DNA of 64,000 bases from CAZQKW01 sp964594075 (GTDB lineage Bacteria > Desulfobacterota > WTBG01 > CAIYCZ01). The stretch spans positions 62,001-126,000 of the forward strand of contig CAZQKW010000003.1 in assembly GCA_964594075.1 (NCBI GenBank). The letters are read 5' to 3'. The notes beneath the pieces are model-generated. The model saw nothing but the letters and a program-made list of their open reading frames with translations. It searched no databases and had not been told where the DNA came from. The position numbers and the translations under genes were made by a program. This document shows positions 43,873-52,595 of this stretch, piece after piece; position 1 is the first letter of the stretch, and every line of letters begins with the position of its first letter.

Positions 43873-45003
43873 ATGCAATCGGGTTTCTGCTCAAGCATTG
43901 ATCGCTCCCTTAAGATTAAAAGCAAATTTTTATCAGCAATATTGTACTATTTAATTTTTGTAGTTTGTGTAACCCTTTATCCATTTAATTTTAATCCACC
44001 TAACGGCGTGGAGAAACTTTCGCAAAATAACGGTTTTTATTTCAATGGACATGGCATCGTCTACTCGCAAGATAATTATAATTTTTGCTTCAGGCGAGAA
44101 ATTAGCATTGAAATCAATTTCAAGGAGCGACAGGGAGGCAATAATTCAGGGCCCCGAGAACTATTGTCTTTATATGACGGTGCAGAATCTCCTCCTTTGC
44201 TCATTGGGATGTATTTTGGGGAAATTTTTTTTTACAGTCGGTTAGAGCCCCAAGGTAGCAATAAATGGTATGATCAGTTTCGACCTAATCTAAGAATAAT
44301 CCAAGACAAGGAATATTTTATAACTGTCACATATGGTCAAAGAAAAAGAGCTCTTTATTGCAATGGCAGTCTTATTGAGGATCGCCTCGCTAACTTTTCC
44401 GATGACGGCCAAGAGAAATTTTGTGGACAAATAATTGTCGGCAGTTTCCCGTTTTGCAAATATGGCTGGATGGGGGAAATAGGCGGTATTGCCATTTACG
44501 ACTGTGTTCTTTCATCTATTGAAGTTTCAAATCATTATGCATTATTTCGCACCAATGGTATGAGAGCTTTTGCTGTGAATCAAGGGTTGTGTTGTTTATA
44601 TGAATTTAATACTATCAATGATATAGTTGTAAATAATCTGTTTAGCACACCCTCATTATACATTCCGGCAACATACACTCCAGTTAAGATGACTATTATG
44701 CATAATCCGCTTACAGATATGCGTCTTAGAGACCAATGGATCAATGATTTTCTTTTAAATGTTTTTCTATATATCCCTTTCGGTTTATTCCTGAGCATGC
44801 TTTTTATCTGCACGATTAATAACCGGCTTATCGTTTTCCTTTTAGTTTGTTCGGTTTGCTTAATAATAAGCTTTGGCATTGAAACAGCTCAAATTTTTTT
44901 ACCATCCCGGTATCCAAGTATCTTTGATATATTTGCCAATGTAACCGGCGTGGCAATAGGGTTTAGTTTGTACTGGGCGGTTTTAAAAAATTTCTTGAAT
45001 TAA
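43873..45003 (+). CDS. VanZ-family membrane protein with inserted LamG/concanavalin-A-like domain
   Basis: A 376-residue protein from ATG 43873 (a TTG at 43861 is in frame). Transmembrane helix 1 ('FLSAILYYLIFVVCVTLYPF' in part) and the C-terminal VanZ core ('NDFLLNVFLYIPFGLFLS', 'FGIETAQIFLPSRYPSIFD' in part) are normal VanZ features, but the usual short loop between them is replaced by about 200 residues of LamG-like jelly roll ('YFNGHGIVYSQ', 'LYCNGSLIE', 'GWMGEIGGIAIYDCVLS'). The insert would face the periplasm and may bind polysaccharide. VanZ-family roles are uncertain. Confidence 0.82.
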   Translation: MQSGFCSSIDRSLKIKSKFLSAILYYLIFVVCVTLYPFNFNPPNGVEKLSQNNGFYFNGHGIVYSQDNYNFCFRREISIEINFKERQGGNNSGPRELLSLYDGAESPPLLIGMYFGEIFFYSRLEPQGSNKWYDQFRPNLRIIQDKEYFITVTYGQRKRALYCNGSLIEDRLANFSDDGQEKFCGQIIVGSFPFCKYGWMGEIGGIAIYDCVLSSIEVSNHYALFRTNGMRAFAVNQGLCCLYEFNTINDIVVNNLFSTPSLYIPATYTPVKMTIMHNPLTDMRLRDQWINDFLLNVFLYIPFGLFLSMLFICTINNRLIVFLLVCSVCLIISFGIETAQIFLPSRYPSIFDIFANVTGVAIGFSLYWAVLKNFLN

Positions 45004-45099
45004 AATGTGTGGTTGACGAAAATTGAATACATCGAATTATTTGGAAAAACGACCGCCCAATCTGGGGAAATGATATTAATACATTTTTTGGTGTTTTAG

Positions 45100-46038
45100 A
45101 TGATGCATGATAGTGATTTAGATAAACCAAATGACGGTAAAAGTGGGCCTGCGGTTTTACACAGTCTCGCAGAAGGTTCAGGTCACATTTGGCAAGGCAC
45201 TTTTGAGATGTGGCAAAATCCGGTTTTTGGAGCCCTGTATGAAAAATACTGCAACCAAAAAAGAATTTTTTTGGGAGACCTTCAGGCTTTTATTTCGAGT
45301 CGGCCATTAATCGGAAATCTTAGTTTAAAAATTTATTGTCTTCCACCTACGGAACCATTTTTTGAGATTATTGCTGCCGCTGCACGGTTTAATGTTGCCC
45401 GTATATGGATTTATTCTGTCAATCAAATCACTGAGCTACAAAAAAATCTTGAAGAGATCGTCCATACATATATTCTTGACCTACGTTGTGAAAGCGATGT
45501 GCTCTGGAAGAACATGGAGAGCAGATCAAGAAACATGGTTAGAAAAGCAGAAAAGAATGGGGTGATTATCAAAGAAACAGAGGACGTGCGGGAGTTTAAT
45601 GGGTGGTGGAAAATTTACTTGAATACTGCCAAGACTAAGGGATTTAGTATTCAGAAATATGATTTTGTTTCAGCAATATTCAAGGATCATTCGCTTTCAA
45701 GGCTATTTATTTCGCTTGTTGATGGACAAATCGCGGGCGGCGTTTTATTTCTGGTGAATAAATACCCCTTGGGCTGGCTAAACGGATTCGACAGAAAGTT
45801 TTCGAAGTGGTCACCGAATAACCTATGTATATGGAAGTCAATGCTTTGGTTTAAAGAAAATGGGTTTCCACTGCTTGATCTCGGCGGTGCTGTTACCGAC
45901 AGAGAACATGGTCCGACCCAATTTAAAAAAAGTCTCGGCGGCAGACTTGTTGATGCCTATATTTACAATGTACCGGTACCGGGCTTTAAAAATAAGCTAT
46001 TCAATTTAATCATGAGGATTTATGCAAAGTCGTACTGA
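45100..46038 (+). CDS. FemAB-like GNAT-fold transferase
   Basis: A 312-residue protein whose second half has the FemAB/GNAT pattern 'MESRSRNMVRKAEKNGV', 'FISLVDGQIAGGVLFLV', 'GFDRKFSKWSPNN', 'LDLGG', 'FKKSLGG'. FemAB-like enzymes transfer amino acids or acyl groups, and homologues accompany polysaccharide systems in many bacteria. Its 3' end overlaps the next gene by 17 bases, so it is coupled to the deacetylase. Confidence 0.78.
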   Translation: MMHDSDLDKPNDGKSGPAVLHSLAEGSGHIWQGTFEMWQNPVFGALYEKYCNQKRIFLGDLQAFISSRPLIGNLSLKIYCLPPTEPFFEIIAAAARFNVARIWIYSVNQITELQKNLEEIVHTYILDLRCESDVLWKNMESRSRNMVRKAEKNGVIIKETEDVREFNGWWKIYLNTAKTKGFSIQKYDFVSAIFKDHSLSRLFISLVDGQIAGGVLFLVNKYPLGWLNGFDRKFSKWSPNNLCIWKSMLWFKENGFPLLDLGGAVTDREHGPTQFKKSLGGRLVDAYIYNVPVPGFKNKLFNLIMRIYAKSY

Positions 46039-46879
46039 CATTATCTTTGCAATTTTATCTCCAATCTTGCGGTTCTTGCCTTACCATGTACCACTAGTAA
46101 TACAGTATCATAGGATACTACCGAAAAATTGCAGAGATTCACCAGTTAGTTACACAGAAGTAGCAAACTTTCAGGAACATATGGACTTTTTGCTCAAAAA
46201 AAACTTCTACATTGCCTCCCTTGATGAAATAGTGGGGTATCTCAAGGGTGAAATAATTTTGCCGCAAAAATGTGTAGCCATAACTTTTGATGATGGTTTT
46301 AAAGATAATTTTACGTTTGCATACCCAATCCTGAGAGAAAGAAATATTAGGGCTACCATTTTCATAACTACCGGTCTGATAGAACAGTCACTATCTTTTA
46401 AGAGGTGCTTCCCTCATAGCTCGATATCTGATGAAAAAGGCACCACGGCCAACTTCTTGACATGGAGAGAAATAGAAATTATGGCGAAGCATGGATTAGA
46501 GTTTGAACCTCACTCCCATACGCATGTGAATCTTACAATGATTTCTGAACTTCAGGCACAAGAAGAGATTGGTATATCCAAAAATATTATAGAGAAACGG
46601 CTGGGAAAAAAGGCAAGACATTTCTGCTATCCATATGGAATTTATAATGATTCAATTATAGGGCTTGTTGAACAATATGGCTTTATTGCAGCATGGACAG
46701 TAGCTAATGAAATTATCAGAAGAGGCTTACATTATTATAAGCTGCCGCGAAACGGGTTGATAGGCAATTCTCCCCTCAGGCGCTTTATTTGCATAATCAA
46801 TCCCTGTTTTCGATTATTATTAAATCAAATTGCCGCGAAACAATCCATCGCAACCTACAAAACGGGGGATTCTGGTTAG
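46022..46879 (+). CDS. Polysaccharide deacetylase (NodB domain)
   Basis: A 285-residue carbohydrate esterase family 4 protein. The metal triad is present: 'ITFDDGFKDN' (Asp pair) and 'EPHSHTHVNLT' (two His), with 'CYPYG' further on. N-terminal hydrophobic residues may form a membrane anchor rather than a cleaved signal. It would remove acetyl groups from N-acetyl sugars of the glycan. Overlaps the FemAB-like gene by 17 bp. Confidence 0.88.
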   Translation: MQSRTDIIFAILSPILRFLPYHVPLVIQYHRILPKNCRDSPVSYTEVANFQEHMDFLLKKNFYIASLDEIVGYLKGEIILPQKCVAITFDDGFKDNFTFAYPILRERNIRATIFITTGLIEQSLSFKRCFPHSSISDEKGTTANFLTWREIEIMAKHGLEFEPHSHTHVNLTMISELQAQEEIGISKNIIEKRLGKKARHFCYPYGIYNDSIIGLVEQYGFIAAWTVANEIIRRGLHYYKLPRNGLIGNSPLRRFICIINPCFRLLLNQIAAKQSIATYKTGDSG

Positions 46880-46952
46880 ATTTCACAAAAGCTAAAACCA
46901 ATTTGTTCTATAAATTTTACTATTTGTTATACTTATCGGTTGAAATTGAAGT

Positions 46953-47603
46953 ATGCGCGCTCTCAAAACAAAAGATTACTGGGACGCCAAATTTTTTTCA
47001 GGCATATCGCACAGAGGACAAAAAAAACAGACAACAGAATATGCCCGAACCAATGTTAATCAGCTTACGATCGGCATGGAATTCAGCGGCACAATCATAG
47101 ACTTTGGTTGTGCCTTGGGTGATGCTATCCCGGTGTATGCGAAAGCTTTTCCCAGAGCAAAACTATTGGGCATCGATATTTCTGAAGTTGCAATTGCACT
47201 ATGCGAAAAAAGATATGGCGCGCTCGCGGAATTTTTGTGCGGAGATCATACCATTGTTCCCTGTGCAGAAGTAATTATTTCCTCTCACGTAATGGAACAT
47301 ATCTACGACGATAAACAGATAATCAGGGAATTGATCGCAAAATGTAATGATCTTTTTGTTTTCGTTCCATACAAAGAATCTCCGCTATATTGTGAACATG
47401 TAAACTACTATGATGAATTTTATTATGACGATATCGGCGTCGCAGAGAAAAAAATATTTAACGTTAATTATAAAATAGCCCTTCCTCTGTTTACAATCCT
47501 AAAAAATTTTTTACGTTGTAGATTTTGTGTTTTTGCTAATTTTTCTAAAGACCGAATAATGTTTCATTTTAAAGGCGAAAAAAACCAACTCAATGCATCG
47601 TAG
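46953..47603 (+). CDS. Class I SAM-dependent methyltransferase
   Basis: A 216-residue methyltransferase. SAM-binding motif I is 'IIDFGCALGDAIPVY', then 'LLGIDISEVAIAL' (acidic end of beta 2) and 'VIISSHVMEHI' (motif post-I/II). It ends 2 bp before the flippase gene. In this setting it could methylate a sugar of the repeat or a terminal residue; no substrate evidence. Confidence 0.87.
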   Translation: MRALKTKDYWDAKFFSGISHRGQKKQTTEYARTNVNQLTIGMEFSGTIIDFGCALGDAIPVYAKAFPRAKLLGIDISEVAIALCEKRYGALAEFLCGDHTIVPCAEVIISSHVMEHIYDDKQIIRELIAKCNDLFVFVPYKESPLYCEHVNYYDEFYYDDIGVAEKKIFNVNYKIALPLFTILKNFLRCRFCVFANFSKDRIMFHFKGEKNQLNAS

Positions 47604-47605
47604 TA

Positions 47606-49108
47606 ATGCCAAATCATAACAACACGTTACAAGCTTTCTGGGTGGGAATAGGGGCGCTTAGTTCATTTGCACTATCTATACTGAGCGCAGCTATTTTGTC
47701 GCGTTATTTTGACAAAGTGGAATATGGCACATATAGACAAATTCTTTACGTTTATAATACTCTTTTAGTCATTTTCGTCGCAGGGTTGCCAAATGTGTTC
47801 TCTTACTTTTTGCCACGATACAGTATTGCGCAGGGCAAAGACATAGTGCGTAAAATTACCAGAATGCTATTTTTGGCTGGTCTGTCTTTTGCAATTTTTT
47901 TGTTTTCGTTTTCGGAACAGATTGCAGGGTTATTGAAAAACCCAGCGCTTGCAACTGGTTTAAAAATTTTTTCCCCAATCCCTATGTTTCTGCTGCCGAC
48001 CTTGGGGATCGAAGGTATTTTTTCTACATACAAAAAAACTTTTTTTATAACAATTTATAACTCTCTTTCTCGTCTAATTATGCTCATATTCATAGTTCTT
48101 CCAGTGATTCTTTTAAAACCTTCTTATCTTTATGCAATCTTTGGTTGGCTTGCAGCTTCATTGCTTTCATTTTTATTAGCACATCATTTCAAGAAGATAC
48201 CATTCAAAGATACCCTCGCTGAAAATGCATTTCTATCGTACCGCGACGTGCTTGCTTACAGTTTGCCACTCGTAGCAGCAAGTATTGCTGGCATTGCCAT
48301 TAAAGCTGCGGATCAGTTTTATATCAGCAGATTTTTTGGCGCGGAAGTCTTTGCAGAATTCTCAAATGGTTTTATTGAATTGCCATTCGTGACAATGGTC
48401 ACTGGGGCAACGTCAACAGTGCTTATGCCGATGTTTTCGAAAATTGTGCATGACAAATCCGATATTCATATTTTGACTGAATTATGGAAAAATGCCCTCT
48501 TTAAATCGGCGATTATTATTTATCCCATGGTTATTTTTTTTATTTTTAATGCGAACACCGTGGTTGTTATGCTTTACTCTAAAGCATACGCTGCTTCATC
48601 TGTTTATTTCCAAATTGCAATGGTAGCAAATTTTTTCAACATTATAATTTTTGCACCACTGATAATGGCTTTGGGTAAGACAAAACTATACGCGCAGGTT
48701 CATTTAATGATAGCAGTATGTGCCTGGCTTATAGGTTATGTTATTGTTAAAACTTTTAATTCACCCATTTCAATCGCAATTTTTTCAGTAGCCTTAAAAG
48801 TAGTTACGATAATAATTTTTTTAAAGCTATCATCGTTATTAATTGATATAAATTTCTTCAGTTTGTTTCCCATTCGTAAATTGTCAATTATCTTTTTGCA
48901 TTCCTGCTTGGTATTAATGATCGTTTGCTTTTGCATTAATAAACTGCTGCCCAATGTGGATAGCATTTATAAATTTAGTTTGTTATTTGTTGGATTTGTA
49001 ATTTTATTACTAACTAGTGCCAGTGTTTTCAAACTAAATTACCTTTCTGTTTTTAAACCAGTTACCGATTTGATTGCACTGAATATAGTCAAAAAAAATT
49101 GGAAATGA
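47606..49108 (+). CDS. Wzx-type polysaccharide flippase (MATE/MOP superfamily)
   Basis: A 500-residue membrane protein with about 12-14 hydrophobic helices. The N-terminal 'AAILSRYFDKVEYGTYRQILYVY' stretch and 'AADQFYISRFFGAEVFAEFSNG' are typical of polysaccharide-exporting MOP transporters. It would flip lipid-linked repeat units to the periplasm, matching the Wzy-like protein at 35681. Confidence 0.88.
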   Translation: MPNHNNTLQAFWVGIGALSSFALSILSAAILSRYFDKVEYGTYRQILYVYNTLLVIFVAGLPNVFSYFLPRYSIAQGKDIVRKITRMLFLAGLSFAIFLFSFSEQIAGLLKNPALATGLKIFSPIPMFLLPTLGIEGIFSTYKKTFFITIYNSLSRLIMLIFIVLPVILLKPSYLYAIFGWLAASLLSFLLAHHFKKIPFKDTLAENAFLSYRDVLAYSLPLVAASIAGIAIKAADQFYISRFFGAEVFAEFSNGFIELPFVTMVTGATSTVLMPMFSKIVHDKSDIHILTELWKNALFKSAIIIYPMVIFFIFNANTVVVMLYSKAYAASSVYFQIAMVANFFNIIIFAPLIMALGKTKLYAQVHLMIAVCAWLIGYVIVKTFNSPISIAIFSVALKVVTIIIFLKLSSLLIDINFFSLFPIRKLSIIFLHSCLVLMIVCFCINKLLPNVDSIYKFSLLFVGFVILLLTSASVFKLNYLSVFKPVTDLIALNIVKKNWK

Positions 49109-49111
49109 ACC

Positions 49112-50095
49112 GTGTTTGAAACATTTAAAAGTAAAAAGGTTTTAATTACTGGTGGAGCTGGTTTTATTGGATCTAACCTGGCTCGTCGGCTTTTAGATTT
49201 AGGTGCAGAAGTTATACTTATTGACAGCCTCATACCCGAATATGGGGGAAATTTGTATAATATTCATGATATTGCCCACCTCGTCCATCTCAATATTTCG
49301 GATGTTCGCGATGTGCATAGTATTAAATATCTTATTCAGGGCCATGATGTTCTTTTTAATCTTGCAGGACAAACAAGTCATATGGATTCCATGAACAATC
49401 CGGATAATGACTTGGAAATCAATTGCCGGGCGCAACTTTCGATCCTCGAAGCATGTCGGCGTTATAATCCTTCCATTAAAGTGGTCTTTGCCAGCACTCG
49501 CCAAATTTACGGAAGACCAGTATATTTGCCCGTTGATGAAAAACATCCAGTTTGCCCAGTGGATGTTAACGGCATCAACAAGATGGCTGGCGAGTGGTAT
49601 CATATACTTTATAATAATATATATGGAATTCGTGCCTGTGCCTTGCGTCTTACCAACACTTATGGACCTCGAATGCGTATAAAAGACGACCGGCAGACCT
49701 TTGTTGGCATATGGATTCGAAATCTTCTCCAAGGTAAGCAGTTTGAGGTTTGGGGGGGCGAACAATTACGGGACTTTAATTATGTTGATGACTGTGTGGA
49801 TGCGCTGCTGTTAGCAGCTGAGCGCGAAGAGGTTAATGGCAGGGTATTTAATCTGGGCGATCAGACCCCAATCAGTTTAAAGGCATTGGCTGATTTGCTT
49901 GTTGAATTAAATGGTGGGGGCAGTTATAGCATTCATACTTTCCCACCCGAGCGTAAAAAAATCGACATAGGTGATTATTATTCAGACTTTAACAGGTTTA
50001 AGGAAGCTGTGGGCTGGAGCCCAAAGGTCTCGCTGCGCGAAGGATTTACCCAGACTTTGCAATTTTTTCGTCATAACTTAGCACACTATCTTTAA
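49112..50095 (+). CDS. NAD-dependent epimerase/dehydratase (extended SDR) with Tyr-to-Asn change
   Basis: A 327-residue SDR from GTG 49112. NAD motif 'TGGAGFIGSN', 'NLAGQTSHMDSM', 'FASTRQIYGRP'. The position of the catalytic Tyr in YxxxK is Asn153 ('VNGINKMAGEW', N-x3-K157), so the usual mechanism must be altered. It resembles dTDP-glucose 4,6-dehydratase-like enzymes. The next gene is a DegT aminotransferase, suggesting both act in one amino-sugar route. The exact product is unknown. Confidence 0.8.
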   Translation: MFETFKSKKVLITGGAGFIGSNLARRLLDLGAEVILIDSLIPEYGGNLYNIHDIAHLVHLNISDVRDVHSIKYLIQGHDVLFNLAGQTSHMDSMNNPDNDLEINCRAQLSILEACRRYNPSIKVVFASTRQIYGRPVYLPVDEKHPVCPVDVNGINKMAGEWYHILYNNIYGIRACALRLTNTYGPRMRIKDDRQTFVGIWIRNLLQGKQFEVWGGEQLRDFNYVDDCVDALLLAAEREEVNGRVFNLGDQTPISLKALADLLVELNGGGSYSIHTFPPERKKIDIGDYYSDFNRFKEAVGWSPKVSLREGFTQTLQFFRHNLAHYL

Positions 50096-50111
50096 GAAAA
50101 GAAGGACAATT

Positions 50112-51227
50112 ATGATTCCGTCCGCAAACCCTAAAGCTGGGTATATAGCACATAGAAAAGAATTAGATGCGGCGTATGATGCTGTCATTGAAACTGGTCA
50201 ATTTATATTAGGCCCCCGGGTAAGGTCGTTTGAAAAGCATTTTGCGGCCTATATCGGTGTCTCTGATTGTATCGGAGTTGCAAGTGGTACTGATGCAATA
50301 CAACTTTCGCTCCGCGCATGCGGTGTTGCAAAAGGCGACGGAGTGATTACGGTATCACATACAGCGGTTGCTACCGTATCTGCTATTGATTGGATGGGCG
50401 CACGGCCTATTTTAGTGGATATTGATCCAAAAACCTTCACAATTGATCCCCAGAAGGTTTTTGATACGCTGAAGCAATCACCGCGCGGTCATATTAAGGC
50501 GATTGTCGCGGTTCATCTTTATGGTCATCCTGCGGATATTGCGGCATTAACTGAAATTGCAGATCAATATGGGATTTATCTAATCGAAGACTGTGCCCAA
50601 GCACATGGGGCTACCATCAACCAGCGCAAAGTTGGCTCTTTTGGTATCTGTGGTGCATTCAGTTTTTATCCCACAAAAAACCTCGGGGCTTTTGGTGACG
50701 GTGGCGCTGTGGTTACCAATGATGCAAAAATTGCCCAAAGAATACGCCTTATGCAACAATATGGCTGGCGCGATCGTTACATAAGCAATGAATCCGGCTA
50801 TAACTCTCGTCTTGACGAGCTTCAGGCTGCATTTTTAGACTGTAAGCTACAATGGCTCGACAGTGACAATGAGCAGCGTCGTGAGATTGCGCGACTATAT
50901 AATGATAATTTGTCTCGATTTCCATTGCAGTTGCCGTTTGAACTGCCCTTTAATAGGCATGTTTATCATCAGTACACTATCCGCAGTAGCAAAAGAAACG
51001 ATATGCGCAGATATCTCGAAAGGCACGACATAGGAACTGCGATTCTATATCCGATGCCAATCCATTTACAGCCAGGCTATCGTAACCGTATTACTATAGG
51101 GCACGGTGGACTAAATATTACTGAACAAACGGCAAATGACATTCTCTGCTTGCCTATTTTCCCCGAGTTACCGCATAGTGACGTTACGTATATAATTGAT
51201 TCAATCGCAAACTACTTTAAGATTTAG
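50112..51227 (+). CDS. DegT-family sugar aminotransferase
   Basis: A 371-residue PLP enzyme: 'GVASGTDAIQLSLRACGVA', 'EDCAQAHGA', the PLP lysine in 'AFSFYPTKNLGAFGDGGA', and 'QYGWRDRYISNESGYNSRLDE' in part. The style matches FdtB/QdtB-like 3-aminotransferases of dTDP-amino sugars, but without the companion 3,4-ketoisomerase in view the sugar is unassigned. Starts 16 bp after the SDR gene. Confidence 0.88.
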   Translation: MIPSANPKAGYIAHRKELDAAYDAVIETGQFILGPRVRSFEKHFAAYIGVSDCIGVASGTDAIQLSLRACGVAKGDGVITVSHTAVATVSAIDWMGARPILVDIDPKTFTIDPQKVFDTLKQSPRGHIKAIVAVHLYGHPADIAALTEIADQYGIYLIEDCAQAHGATINQRKVGSFGICGAFSFYPTKNLGAFGDGGAVVTNDAKIAQRIRLMQQYGWRDRYISNESGYNSRLDELQAAFLDCKLQWLDSDNEQRREIARLYNDNLSRFPLQLPFELPFNRHVYHQYTIRSSKRNDMRRYLERHDIGTAILYPMPIHLQPGYRNRITIGHGGLNITEQTANDILCLPIFPELPHSDVTYIIDSIANYFKI

Positions 51228-51233
51228 TAACCA

Positions 51234-52214
51234 ATGCTTTATTTTTGTACTTATTTTGATATTAACTACTTGCCCCGAGCACATGCACTATATAATTCCC
51301 TGCTTCAATGCTCCAGTCCTTTTCATTTGTATATGCTTTGCTTTGACGCGCTCAGCGTTGAACGTATTATTTCTTTAAATCTTGCACACGCTACGGTAAT
51401 TCCCTTGGAAATGCTTGAAAAAGGAGATGAACAACTTTCCGCCGCAAAACACAACAGGACAAGACTTGAATACTATTACACCTGTGGACCATCCCTGCCC
51501 TTGTATATTTTAAAGACTTTTTCTCATATTGAAATTATTACCTATTTGGATGCTGATTTATTCTTCTTTTCTGATCCCGCATGTCTGATCGACGAACTTA
51601 ATGGATATTCAGTTGGTATAACTGTTCATAATTTCCCCGAATATCGGAAGCCACCGGCAACAGGAAAATTTAATGTCGGTTGGCTAAGTTTTAGGCGCGA
51701 TGAAAACGCTATCAGATGTTTACTCTGGTGGAGGGAGCGGTGTATTGAGTGGTGTTATGAACGTTTTGAAAACGGCAAATATGCGGATCAATTATATCTT
51801 GACAAGTGGCCAACTCTTTTCAAAGGAATTAAAGTGCTTAACCATAAAGGAGCGAATGTTGCGGCGTGGAATGTGGCCGATTATGACATTTATATAAAAA
51901 ATAATACCGTCATGGTGTCCGGATATCCTCTTATTTTTTATCATTTTCATGGGTTCAAACAGATAACACGGTTCATTTACAATACTAATTTGGGGCTTAC
52001 ATTCAAACCTCCCTCAAAAATCCTTAAACAAAAGGTTTTTAAACCCTATATCGATGCATTAAAGTCATGCAATGTTTATAACAATTCGACGTCAAGCATT
52101 CGCGTAAAAAGACTGAGACCCTCATGGATTCAATTACTTAGAAACTTTGCCAGAATCATAATTGGGTTAATCTTTCGCCAGTATGTATTAATTTATAAAA
52201 ATAAAATTTATTGA
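51234..52214 (+). CDS. Glycosyltransferase, GT8-like nucleotide-diphospho-sugar fold
   Basis: A 326-residue protein with an N-terminal 'YFCTYFDINYLPRAHALYNSL', the D-x-D motif in 'TYLDADLFFFSDP', and 'GKYADQLYLDKW' and 'HKGANVAAWN' further on, a layout seen in GT8-like inverting or retaining enzymes. Probable addition of one glycan sugar. It starts 6 bp after the aminotransferase. Confidence 0.75.
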   Translation: MLYFCTYFDINYLPRAHALYNSLLQCSSPFHLYMLCFDALSVERIISLNLAHATVIPLEMLEKGDEQLSAAKHNRTRLEYYYTCGPSLPLYILKTFSHIEIITYLDADLFFFSDPACLIDELNGYSVGITVHNFPEYRKPPATGKFNVGWLSFRRDENAIRCLLWWRERCIEWCYERFENGKYADQLYLDKWPTLFKGIKVLNHKGANVAAWNVADYDIYIKNNTVMVSGYPLIFYHFHGFKQITRFIYNTNLGLTFKPPSKILKQKVFKPYIDALKSCNVYNNSTSSIRVKRLRPSWIQLLRNFARIIIGLIFRQYVLIYKNKIY

Positions 52215-52326
52215 GCGGGCTATGAGAACAATTTTTTCTTTTATTTATTGCTGAAGAACATTTCTTTACCGTTACATTAGCTTTCATGCCTTTTGTTCTG
52301 TTTGGTTTAATTTGTAAAATCATTTC

Positions 52327-52496
52327 TGTCCAAAATACGATATTAACATTTTGTTTTTAGATAATTTCTAAAAACGCGATTGCTTCGTCATGCCGCTCTG
52401 CGGTATTCCGTGCAATGACAATAATATGATTATTTTACCGTAGGTTGTCATCGCGAGTCCCGCAGCGGGGGACGTGGCGATCTCGTATTTTGGACA
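52327..52496. repeat. 170-bp MITE-like element with 14-nt terminal inverted repeats
   Basis: TGTCCAAAATACGA at 52327-52340 is matched exactly, inverted, at 52483-52496. Inside are two REP-like units in opposite orientation: about 52376-52420 (GATTGCTTCGTCATGCCG...) and 52445-52485 (...GTCATCGCGAG...GGCGATCTCG), a common type of interspersed repeat. No coding capacity, no obvious target duplication. Likely a non-autonomous element. Confidence 0.75.
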
Positions 52497-52595
52497 ACAT
52501 TGTTGTAAAATATAATTTCAGTCGATTACTTTGTCTAATTAAGCCTTTATCAAAATTTTAAAAAGCATTTCCGTTTTTTTTAGTGTATTTGTAAA

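Noticed and set aside
45100..46879. Exosortase/PEP-CTERM system
   Set aside because: FemAB and deacetylase resemble exosortase-associated genes, but no exosortase or PEP-CTERM tail exists in the window.
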